From assembly GCF_964204645.1 (NCBI RefSeq), contig NC_134029.1, forward strand, positions 16,324,450 to 16,388,449: DNA of 64,000 nucleotides. Reading direction: 5' to 3'. This DNA is from Tubulanus polymorphus. Taxonomy: Eukaryota > Nemertea > Palaeonemertea > Tubulaniformes > Tubulanidae. Both the position numbers and the translations under genes were made by a program. How positions within the stretch are numbered: position 1 is the stretch's first letter; the number at the start of each line of letters is the position of its first letter. Below the pieces are notes generated by a model, which worked only from the letters and a program-made list of their open reading frames with translations, searched no databases and was not told the DNA's origin. Shown piece after piece: positions 55,271 to 64,000 of this stretch.

Positions 55271-57512
55271 CCGGTTAAATGTTTTTAGAAATAACACGGG
55301 GTATTGCCTGAATCCTTCGTCAGTACTACTCTTATTAAATGTGTCGTTTTAAAAGTCTTGTCCAATTTTTATTGTAGGAAGCGAGCTAACTTTGAAATTT
55401 CCCACTAAATGCAAAAGATTTTCACATCGGGTTTTGAACGAACAACGTTTCGATTTGTAATTGTAACGTGCGCATTTTAGCCTGTAACGTGCACATTTCA
55501 CTAGTGTAAACGTGCGTATCGGTACCATTATGCGAAACTTGTCAAACTTTTGCGTTCAAGACGTTTAAACTGAACACTAAAGGAGATATTATATCATATC
55601 ATATCATATCATATCATATATATGAATAATGAATAGATGGAAGATAATGTAGTAGTTTTGAATGTTTCGTAACTGCTGTCCACTGACCGCAGATCATCAA
55701 AGTTAATCGCCTCATATGAAATATATATTCGTTATAAGGGATGTAGTAGTTCAGTGAGAATTCAAACTTATGGGTAATTTTAAGTGATCACAACGCTGAC
55801 CAATAGAGAAAGCTGTATCACAACAAAAGTGCGACTTACGTATCTTATTGAAACATTGTAAAATACCGGAGAGTAAATGGGAGAACCCTGAATTCGAAAC
55901 AATTCCACACTCGGATCGTTTACTTTGAAAACACAATTTGCAATTTGTGGACATCCATTATTTCTGCACCAAAAGCATGAAGTATATTATCTTTGCTCGT
56001 AAAAATTTTGAAATTTTGAGGAAGATTTTTGGCCTCGTTAACCTGTGAACACGTCCTTCATATATTTTCTAAGACCGATCTTGATATAATGCTGAGAGTT
56101 TAGAGAAAATTATGGTAGGATGTAAACTTAGGCTGCTTCGTATCCGTGGAGGGTTGCTAATTATTGATCTTATACACAATAATCATAAGTACGTAACACG
56201 AGACTCCATAGAATATCGTTTTTCAATCATACGTACACAAATTATTGCGATATAAAGATAAATAGTACTTTAATATACTTTTTACTTCTTATACTGAATA
56301 TTTCTTTAGTAGTATTAATAAAGAGTGGATCAGCAGGCTACCTGAGCCCATTCCACGATTTGAGGTCAGTTGCCAAAAGTTAGTAAGTTTACATACCAGT
56401 GGATAGTTAACATTTAAAATGACAATTAAAACTTCATTGCTAAAAATAACTTTGTATTCGTAGAATAGTCACACTCAAATGCGGAGAATTGATAATACCA
56501 TAATACGATACGAAAATTCACTGTGTACAAATTCAAAAAGATGATCTCTAGTGAACGATCGAACGTTGTGTCGTTATTTTCTAATGATAAAACTTGGCTT
56601 GTGATTTGAAATGTGTACATATTGGATCTTTTTCATATTAACAGTGTATTTGGTCATGTATCATATTGTATAATGGTTAATTTAAACTAACTGGTTTTAG
56701 AGTTGTATCCTTAAATCCTGTAATAGAGGATGCAATCTTTTTGCGGCAAACAGTACAAATAGCTAGAAAAAGCAACGATAGTGCATTGGTAAACTTAAAG
56801 CAAGCGTACATTGGTTGTTTAGGTTTTTCGTTGGGAAAATTAATGTTTAATCATTATTGAAATATCCGAGGCGAGCTTTTCCAGGAATTTACAAAGTTGA
56901 GCTTTACACAAGGAATTTTTTTGTAGTCCGATATCAGTGATTACCTCTGGCTTGGAGAGATACAATCTAAAACCAACCGTCGAGTCAAATATTTTACCAC
57001 AATTTTCTATGATTAGTAAAAAGATTAAGTAATAGACATAGGCATGCAAACAGTAATATCTGAAGTCCACTCCATTTCAAACTCATTCATCTTTACACAA
57101 ACTCCAACTTGTTGAACAGTTCAAAATCGCGTGGCTTGAATTATTACGATAGCTAAAATCAGGGACCACGATACTTGCTCATCTACACTGGCTTCCAATT
57201 TAACAAAGGATTGAATTTGAGTGTTTGATGTTGTAACAATAGGCCTACCATACTGAATTATGGATTCGGTTTCTACTTTTTGATTGAACATTTATATCAC
57301 ATATTGGGTCATTTCATTTTTACCAGTATAGGCCAAATTGGAAGAACCTATCCGTATATCATGTTTAATTTTATATAATCTGACTTTTGAGATGTCATTC
57401 AATCAATGCATTCATATGCGGTCGTCGCTTTCAATAGCCACCACGGACTAACTCCTTAGCGATACCTTGGCGGACGATTCCACACGTTTCTTGCTCCAGC
57501 CCTAGAATGCTC
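55271..57512. other. Non-coding interior between the inverted arrays, left part
   Basis: AT-rich. Contains an ATATC microsatellite (about 55589-55620). Short open frames such as 56840-57070 have no recognisable domain. No gene is supported. Confidence 0.4.
55589..55620. repeat. ATATC microsatellite
   Basis: Six to seven ATATC repeats. Confidence 0.9.
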
Positions 57513-57929
57513 AATTATAAGGCGCTTTTACGAAATTGAATCTGATTCGGTTTAGCTAAATCCGATTCGATGTTGGAAAACGTAAGGATTAGTAAATCGA
57601 ATCGTTTTTCGTAAATGAGTCGAATCAATTTATCAATCTAAAGGTCGCGATTCGAAAGAAAATGGGCGTCAATGGTGACCGAATTATTGATAGATGATGG
57701 TCTGCAATAGATGTCTTTAGCCCGCGGTCGAAGAGGACGCCATGTTGGATTTCACTGACTAAATCGCCACTAACTTGCTCGCCGAGCAAGTTAGTCGATT
57801 TAATAAATCAATTTACTAAACCGCGTCCATAAACGAGTTGATTTACCAAATCGGATTCACTAAACCGCGTGCCGTAAACGTGAAACTTAAATCGATTTAC
57901 AAAGATTCAGTTTCGTAAAAGCGCCTATA
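57513..57929. mobile_element. MITE with AGGCGCTTTTACGAAA ends
   Basis: The left end AGGCGCTTTTACGAAATTGA is mirrored at the right by TTTCGTAAAAGCGCCT. Inner parts also pair (AATCGGATT-type words). The flanks show ATA on both sides, a possible 3-bp target duplication. It is about 415 bp with no coding capacity. Confidence 0.75.
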
Positions 57930-59685
57930 GTCGTCATGAACACCCGATTTGAATTCAAATTCAAAAGACTCCTAAAAACGCACCTGTTTACTCGATTACT
58001 GTAAAGCGCCTTTGAGCATTTATATGCAAGAATCAGTGAAATTGGCGCTTTATCAGTTGTATTCATCATTCAAACCATTATTCTCCTTATCCTATGAATT
58101 TGGAGACCCATCCTCGCATGAGAATGAATATAATGTGATTTCAATTAAAGATGACACATGGCCTCATATCATTACGTTATGTTTTTCAACGGGTGGGCGA
58201 GATTATATTCTTATGTTTTTGTTTCTCTGAATGTCGCTATTTAAGAGTTCAATAATAATTTCAGTCAACCAAACAAAGGATTTTTCTGTATGTTTCGTGT
58301 CCTGTTTTTCCATAACCCTAGGACTGCATTTTAGGTATTTTTTGTGGATGACCGAACGCTGCTGTCCCTTTCTGGTAATTTGATGATATCTGTCGAAATC
58401 TAAATTTTAAAAAGGAATCAGGCATATCTCCTTGTTTGACTAAGTTAGAACTCAACTTTAAGGGACACTCCCTTAAAGGCGCCGAAGTAAAATCATGTGT
58501 CGAGTGGAGATGATATTGTGTCAGAATTTCTTCAAAAGCGGAGAAAATAGAATATTTTGAAAATAATGATTTCACATGTATGTTTGAATCCGTTATAACT
58601 GGAGCAATTTTCATAAAAACATATCTATGGAATCAACGAAATGTAATTAAGAAGAATACTATGTTTAAGATGTTATCAAAGGCATTTGAAAAAAGTTTTC
58701 TGATTTCGTCAACTGTGAAACTAGTGTCAACCAGATGTGTTCCCATTAAACGAACCGACTGCGAGCCGAGTCGATGTGAGATGTGACCTACACTGAAAAT
58801 CTCAAGCGCTACCACTGGTTTTTAGGTGCTTCTGAATGTCGGCCGTTAAAAAACTAAACAATTGCCATTTGGAAAGGGCCTAGTTAGAGAAAATGCTAGA
58901 TGTGTATATTGTGTGATATTTCATGTGCGTTTGGAATTTAACCTTGTTTATAACGAAACACACATGTTCTTTTCTATTTTAGAAGAGCGCATGATAGTGC
59001 AATAAAGAACTGACAATGAAAAAGGGGTAACAGGTGACTGATATCACACCGAATTTCAATTCCTATGAACACTTTTCATATAGTGAATTCTGTACAAGAG
59101 TAAAAAGAACTTGAAATATTAACGAAACAGTTTTTTGACGGACAAATCGTTACCATCGATTTTTCAAAACTTTTTTAATGCCTTGGTGACCACTGGTCTA
59201 GTACGCGGTTTTCTGAAACAAAAGTGGCCAAGTTTAAAGAACGACAAATGATCACAAATATTAGGAGCCTAATGCGTTTAATGATTTAATTAATTGGCAT
59301 CGCGCTGATTGGTTGAAAGACGGTTGTTAGTCATCTTGCCTGTGATTTAATTGTTTTTTTAAGCATCGATTAACCATAGATTTAATCTTATCATAACTTA
59401 TTTGCAGGTGCTTCTCGCAAACATTTTCTATTCGTTTTCAAACGCAGTACTGTTCAGATGATTCGCGTCAAGCTTTGAGTCAAGTAGTAAAAAAGTTTAT
59501 GTATTAGCATTACTATGCAGTGAAAATAACGCACTGCGGCAAGTGAGGTGCTGTGATCCAGATGTGTAACCTATTTAGGAGTAATATATTTCCATAATGT
59601 CAACGCCATTCAGAAACAGTAGCAAAACATACTGCTGGTCTCTAGAAATAACAATACGACGACAACCACTTTCGAATTCGACGAT
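57930..59685. other. Non-coding interior between the inverted arrays, right part
   Basis: AT-rich. Open frames of 60-98 codons on both strands show no domains. No RNA gene is seen. Confidence 0.4.
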
Positions 59686-60200
59686 ATTCGAGAAGTTTCA
59701 CTTGGGCAGTGGTGGTCAGTGATGGTCAATTTATGAATTCTAATGGGGAATGCTTTCTAGTTTCACACCAAATGCGGTACCGGTATATCTTTCTTACATT
59801 CGAGAAGTTTCAATTGGTCAGTGGTGGTCAGTGAATGGTCAATTCATGAATTTTCAATGGCGAATCCTTTCTAGTTTGACACCATAACGCGGTATATCGT
59901 TCTCATATTCGAGAAGTTTGAATTGGTCAGTGGTGGTCAGTGATGGTCAATTTATGAATTCTCAATATTTATGGCGAATCCTTTCTAATTTGACACCATA
60001 ACGCGGTATATCGTTCTCATATTCGAGAAGTTTGAATTGGTCAGTGGTGGTCAGTGATGGTCAATTTATGAATTCTCAATATCTATGGCGAATCCTTTCT
60101 AGTTTGACACCATAACGCGGTATATCGAACTCATATTCGAGAAGTTTGAATTGGTCAGTGGTGGTCAGTGATGGTCAATTTATGAATTTGCAATGATGAT
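59686..60200. repeat. Tandem array A2, about 110-120 bp units
   Basis: Four to five units, each with CGAGAAGTTT(C/G)AATTGGTCAG, GTGGTCAGTGATGGTCAATT and GTTTGACACCATAACGCGGT. The reverse complement resembles array A1 (GACCA...GACC words and a GGTGTC segment), so A1 and A2 are inverted relatives about 4.4 kb apart. Confidence 0.85.
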
Positions 60201-61505
60201 ACCTGGGTAGTTTGAAAAAAAACATGACTTGATAAATTTCCGAAATTCGCAGTCAGGTGTTCAGACTCGGGAATATCTCAATTGGTCAGTTTCTGACCAT
60301 CATGGTGTCACCATGTGGTCTATAGCTCAAATGAAACACGTGGGACCGACGAAAGGGCCCAAAAGCGTAAGTCATTTCCTGAGTGATGTGATCCAAAAAT
60401 GCCCTAACTGGAAAAGGCAGTCTTTCAATTGGACGAAACCAAATCGGACAGAACAATTAAAATTTGGGAAGGCCACAGGCAGTGGTCTTTCTACGAAGCC
60501 CACGCGGTAGGCCTATACTTTGAGCGTATCATTATGAAATCTTTTTTTAAACCACCATGTAGGCCTACCACATTAAGTAATAAGCATCGTTGTAAGCACT
60601 TGAAACACCCATTAACCACTTGAAACTGTCAGATCAAACATCATACCGCATCCCCGCAAAGAGGGGTAGTTCAGCAAACCGGAGCTTTCATTTGCCTATC
60701 TAGACTACCCCGCCAGTACGGGTAGCCGAGCAAACCGGAAAACTCATAATGATTATTAAAGAATGTTTCAAACAAAATGCTTTATATAACGACATGAATA
60801 AACTTGTTTTACAAAACAAGAAAGTACATTTTGAACTTTTGAATGGTCGAATCCCATTTATTCACAGTAACCTGTGATGTGGCGATCCTCGGAGCCATCA
60901 TTCTTGATGACGTCACTAACAAGTGGTCACGGCCGTCGCGTGCACTCATTTCTTTGAAAACCTAGCTTCCTTGCGGAGCGAACCTGGTGACGCTGCGCCC
61001 CGCCCCCTTCGCGCTGAGAAATATCTTATTCCCAGTCAGCAAAGACAGGTTCTAAAGATCATAGAGTGCATCGCTGGAGGGTTTCCGATCCAATTTGAGT
61101 TGGTGCGGTGGCGCTCTCAATGCGGAAGTTTTTGTGAATTTTTCAGTCGGCGACGGACGTTTATCGTTGTAAGTGATGTAATATGTAAAAAAATGCAGGG
61201 AAACCTATCTCAATTTGTTTTTAGCGATGCAGCGGAACTAATAAGGAACATTTTGATATATAAAATAATATTACATAGTACACTATCCCTGATGGAATAA
61301 TAAGCTCCACTCGACAAACTCGTTCCCGTGCATTTTTATCTCTCTGTTTCACACACAGCCCCATCTTCACCCCTCAAGGGATTCGAACCCACTACGCTAA
61401 AGCTGTTCCCCGAACCCCTTGACCTCACGAGTCGTTGGAGTCGTTACTAGCCGACCAGAATCCGTAACAAACGACTTTTTAGGCTTCTATTGGTTTTCCT
61501 GTTAA
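60201..61505. other. Host DNA, no gene supported
   Basis: Contains a short direct repeat (GGTAG(T/C)(T/C)(C/G)AGCAAACCGGA at 60666 and 60721) and a GGGATTCGAACCC word at 61379 that resembles a tRNA T-arm on the minus strand. The surrounding sequence does not form a tRNA. Open frames at 60229-60510 and 60923-61300 show no domain. Confidence 0.4.
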
Positions 61506-61730
61506 ATGGACCAATCAGCGAACGTTTTACCGAACAAGGAAGTATTACGCAAATCGATATATGACGTCATGCGCAACAGCGCCAGTAATGATATCACGCT
61601 TCGTGAGGCCAGGGGGCTGGTGGAAGCGAGTTCAGGAGTGATACTGGATCCCTGGCAAGCGAGGATGACACAGCCCCTCTACCATCAATGCCTAACCCCT
61701 GTTCGACCAACTGTGGACGTTTTCCTTTGA
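61506..61730 (+). CDS. Short open frame, possibly a DEK C-terminal-like domain
   Basis: 74 codons. It reads NKEVLRKSIYDVMRNSASND and then ITLREARGLVEASSGVILD. The pattern of hydrophobic helices resembles the DEK C-terminal domain (a small DNA-binding helical fold). It could be a single-exon fragment or an exon. Weak: no splice evidence and no neighbours of related function. Confidence 0.3.
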   Translation: MDQSANVLPNKEVLRKSIYDVMRNSASNDITLREARGLVEASSGVILDPWQARMTQPLYHQCLTPVRPTVDVFL

Positions 61731-62160
61731 AACATAAGCTTAATTGTAAAAGATAAGCATTAATCTATTTTAATGCTGCATCTTTATCATGAAACCTAAG
61801 AAAGATTATTCTATTATTTAGGCCTATTCAAATTTTCTGTCCACTACCACGTGGAAATAAGACCCAGTCAAAATTGTGCATCACGCTTTGACGAAGAAAT
61901 TGGTTCTAGGCTATAAATTTTACGACTCAAATGAATCTTTTCCTCAACAAAGCCGCTTTTAGTTTGATGCAAAATAAAATTTGCTTTTAAAATGTGTAAC
62001 TAGGCCTAATCAAAAGGATATTTCAAAAGCAAACTTTGCCGGGCCAAGAGCCATATTGAATTCAATTTCTTCCGAACCATTATGCCTCTTTCATCATAAC
62101 ATTATTTATCCTATTTCAAGATCTTAGGCCTACAAGTAGAGAGAGGGCCTACGTTGGGTT
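61731..62160. other. Host DNA, no gene supported
   Basis: AT-rich with AGGCCTA words. Nothing recognisable. Confidence 0.4.
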
Positions 62161-62164
62161 CAAA

Positions 62165-62790
62165 TCGGAATTTTAAGATTTATTTCATTTAATTCCAGGT
62201 TTTCACTGTAGATTATCAAAGACATGTGGCGTTTTGGGAGTTCATAGTTGTTTGATAATCCATCATTTGTAAGTGAAAGGCTATTTGAGGGATTCGAAAC
62301 CGACATTTTGTAAATTTTGTAGCTTTATTACGTTTAATTCCAGATGTTTATCATGACACGTTTCATTTTGGGGGTTTGTCAGCGAGTTGGTATGCTGTCG
62401 GCAGAAGTAGTTTGATAATTCGTTTCATGTAAGTAAACAGCTATTTGAAGGATTCGAAACCGAAATCTGTATTGTGAATTTTTTAGTAGTATTTTGTTTG
62501 ATTCTAGGTGAATAGGACATGATTCATTTTGGGAGTTTGTCCGCGAGTTTGTATACTGTCAAATGAAGTTTCTTCGTCAATTTGTCGTATGTAAGTATCA
62601 ATCTATAGGTTATATAGGCCCTATTAGGGGTTCGATACAGAAATTTGGTGAATTCCTCAGATTTATTTTAATTTATTCCAGGTTGTTATCAGAAAAATAT
62701 GTACTTTATTTCATAGGTTGGTCTTTGATTGAAAACTAAAAATGGATGATAGTTCTAAATTTGATGTTGATTCACATAACCAATCTAGTA
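62165..62790 (+). repeat. Four exon-like cassettes in tandem
   Basis: Each of four diverged units (about 140-180 bp) has a T-rich tract ending in an acceptor (TTTAATTCCAG, TTAATTCCAG, TTGATTCTAG, TTTATTCCAG). About 70-110 bases follow and then GTAAGT. Units share GACA(T/C)G(A/T)(T/G) then TTTTGGGAGTTTGTC. Most are not open in a shared frame, so they look like duplicated non-coding 5' exons. The last leads into a coding start. Confidence 0.6.
62742..62787 (+). CDS. Candidate first coding exon
   Basis: ATG then DDSSKFDVDSHNQS, ending at an A before GTAAGTATGG, a strong donor. It follows the fourth cassette. It joins in phase with the segment at 63075. Confidence 0.45.
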
Positions 62791-63074
62791 AGTATGGCTC
62801 ACTCGTCTTTTAGAATAAGAGACCTATTGCATTAATCCTTCAATTCAAGTTGCTATACAACCTTTTATACAGATATTTACCTTATCAATATAAACACGTA
62901 TTTGCCATTAGCCATACAATTCAGTAAAACTGTTCCCGTCCAGATTTTGAAACATCATTTGACTCAATTTTTCCTCCTAGAAAATTGCTTTAGCTCATTC
63001 CAATGTTCGCAGTAAAAGTGAATGTAGCATGTATGATTCCCATCCATCAATTTTGTCTTGTTTCGTATTTTTAG

Positions 63075-63199
63075 CGAAAATCTCGAAAAAGTCTGACGTC
63101 GAGGCAGGTGGCTGCCAGACAAAGACATATTCTTGGGAAATATTTAAAGACGCATGGCAAACACACTTATTGTTCAATTTTTTCCTATCCTTATTTTGA
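63075..63199 (+). CDS. Candidate second coding exon
   Basis: Begins after the acceptor TCGTATTTTTAG. In the phase set by the previous exon it reads KISKKSDVEAGGCQTKTYSW and continues to a TGA at 63197-63199, unless spliced again. The predicted product is about 57 aa with no recognised domain. Support is splice sites plus open frame. Confidence 0.4.
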
Positions 63200-64000
63200 A
63201 ATTGAAGTATTATAATAAACTATTGATTTATTTTTGTTGATCAACGCAACTAGTTTTGTTTTCTTTCTTAATTTACATTTGAATTGGATGGTCATCTTGC
63301 GTAGGAGTCAGTTTGTCATCGAAGCAATACAGTCTAACTTGTTGACGTCTCAGATGCAGCGGGGCAGGGCGGTCATTATATTGTGGACTTATCCAAATTA
63401 CACTTACACAGCCCAACGTGTTTCAGTGTGTAAACTCCGTCGTACTCGGCATTATAAGACAGTGAGGAATTGAGTTTTAGTCACCTGAGCCCTCGGCTTG
63501 ATTCGACCAAAAAGACCTTAACTGACTTCACAGAATTTGATTATGAGTCAAGGATTTTCTAAATTTCTGAATGCTTTCTCTGGTTTTAAGATCAATTCAA
63601 ATTCAATCTTCAAAATATTTTATTGAAAGAAATTCTACTGAATACAGATTTTGAAATGAAGGATATATCCAGGCAAATAATTATAGCAAAATCAACTGAT
63701 GATCATCAAGGTGAAGTTTTCATTCATCTTCGGCTAATTTGTTTACCCCTGATGATTGAAGCATTTTGGTTACTCGTGCCAATTAGTCAGCCACAGTCGA
63801 TTTTCATGCCATCTGACCTCTTTCCATCTGTAATTAAGCAATCAAATGTAAGAATTACTTAGGTAAGGAGCGAAATAATATATAGATATCTTAGGAGACT
63901 ATTTGAAATCTTGAGTTTGTTGTGAAAATCTATTACTACAGTCTCGTAGAGCATAGACACCAAGCCACGTGGCATTGGTATTTTAAGGGCTATTCAGTTT
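63200..64000. other. Host DNA at the right edge
   Basis: A plus-strand frame at 63234-63473 and another at 63623-63862 are open but show no domain. The gene suggested at 62.7-63.2 kb may continue here. Confidence 0.35.

Noticed and set aside
61370-61440. tRNA gene suggested by GGGATTCGAACCC on the minus strand
   Set aside because: No acceptor stem or anticodon arm can be placed. At most a decayed SINE fragment.

Overview
The window is nuclear DNA of a metazoan, most likely a marine invertebrate. It has split exons with GT-AG borders, a PHD-finger gene fragment, a BEL/Pao LTR retrotransposon, dense MITEs and satellite DNA. Nothing in it is bacterial. The species cannot be named from the sequence alone.

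Layout. 1-381 is a 59-bp minisatellite. About 900-3050 holds candidate exons of a host gene on the plus strand, including a PHD-like zinc finger and an AATAAA signal. 3.1-6.3 kb is host DNA with small inverted-repeat elements. From about 6.3 to 53.6 kb runs a tandem array of a composite repeat unit. Each unit reads: L module (about 1 kb), reverse-transcriptase fragment, short 31-bp satellite block, hairpin-ended element with inner 155-bp repeats, long 31-bp satellite block. Four to five units are visible, and each has been invaded by something. The invaders are a Mutator-like element carrying a ubiquitin-protease exon (12.23-13.20 kb), a fold-back MITE (13.70-14.17 kb), a BEL/Pao retrotransposon with 5-bp target duplication (23.13-29.06 kb), and a 16.7-kb AT-rich virus-like element (35.70-52.40 kb). 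53.6-64 kb is host DNA with two related tandem arrays in opposite orientation, a MITE and a run of exon-like cassettes.

The virus-like element is the main find. It encodes a protein-primed family B DNA polymerase, a retroviral-type integrase, the C-terminal part of an A32-like packaging ATPase, a probable double jelly-roll major capsid protein, a probable second capsid protein, HNH endonucleases and many small membrane proteins. This is the gene set of the Polinton/Maverick and Polinton-like virus group. A short left block is read rightward and a long right block leftward, and they converge at a small tandem repeat near 40.1 kb. Most right-block structural genes start at a motif (T-run, a short gap, then a sequence ending in AAATG) resembling poxvirus late promoters. 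The polymerase and a few other genes instead share a TTTTAATAAAAATAT-type upstream motif. The copy is decayed: the integrase is fused to the ATPase by an internal deletion, six or more genes carry stops or frameshifts, the left end is truncated against satellite, and the right end is a 405-bp imperfect palindrome.
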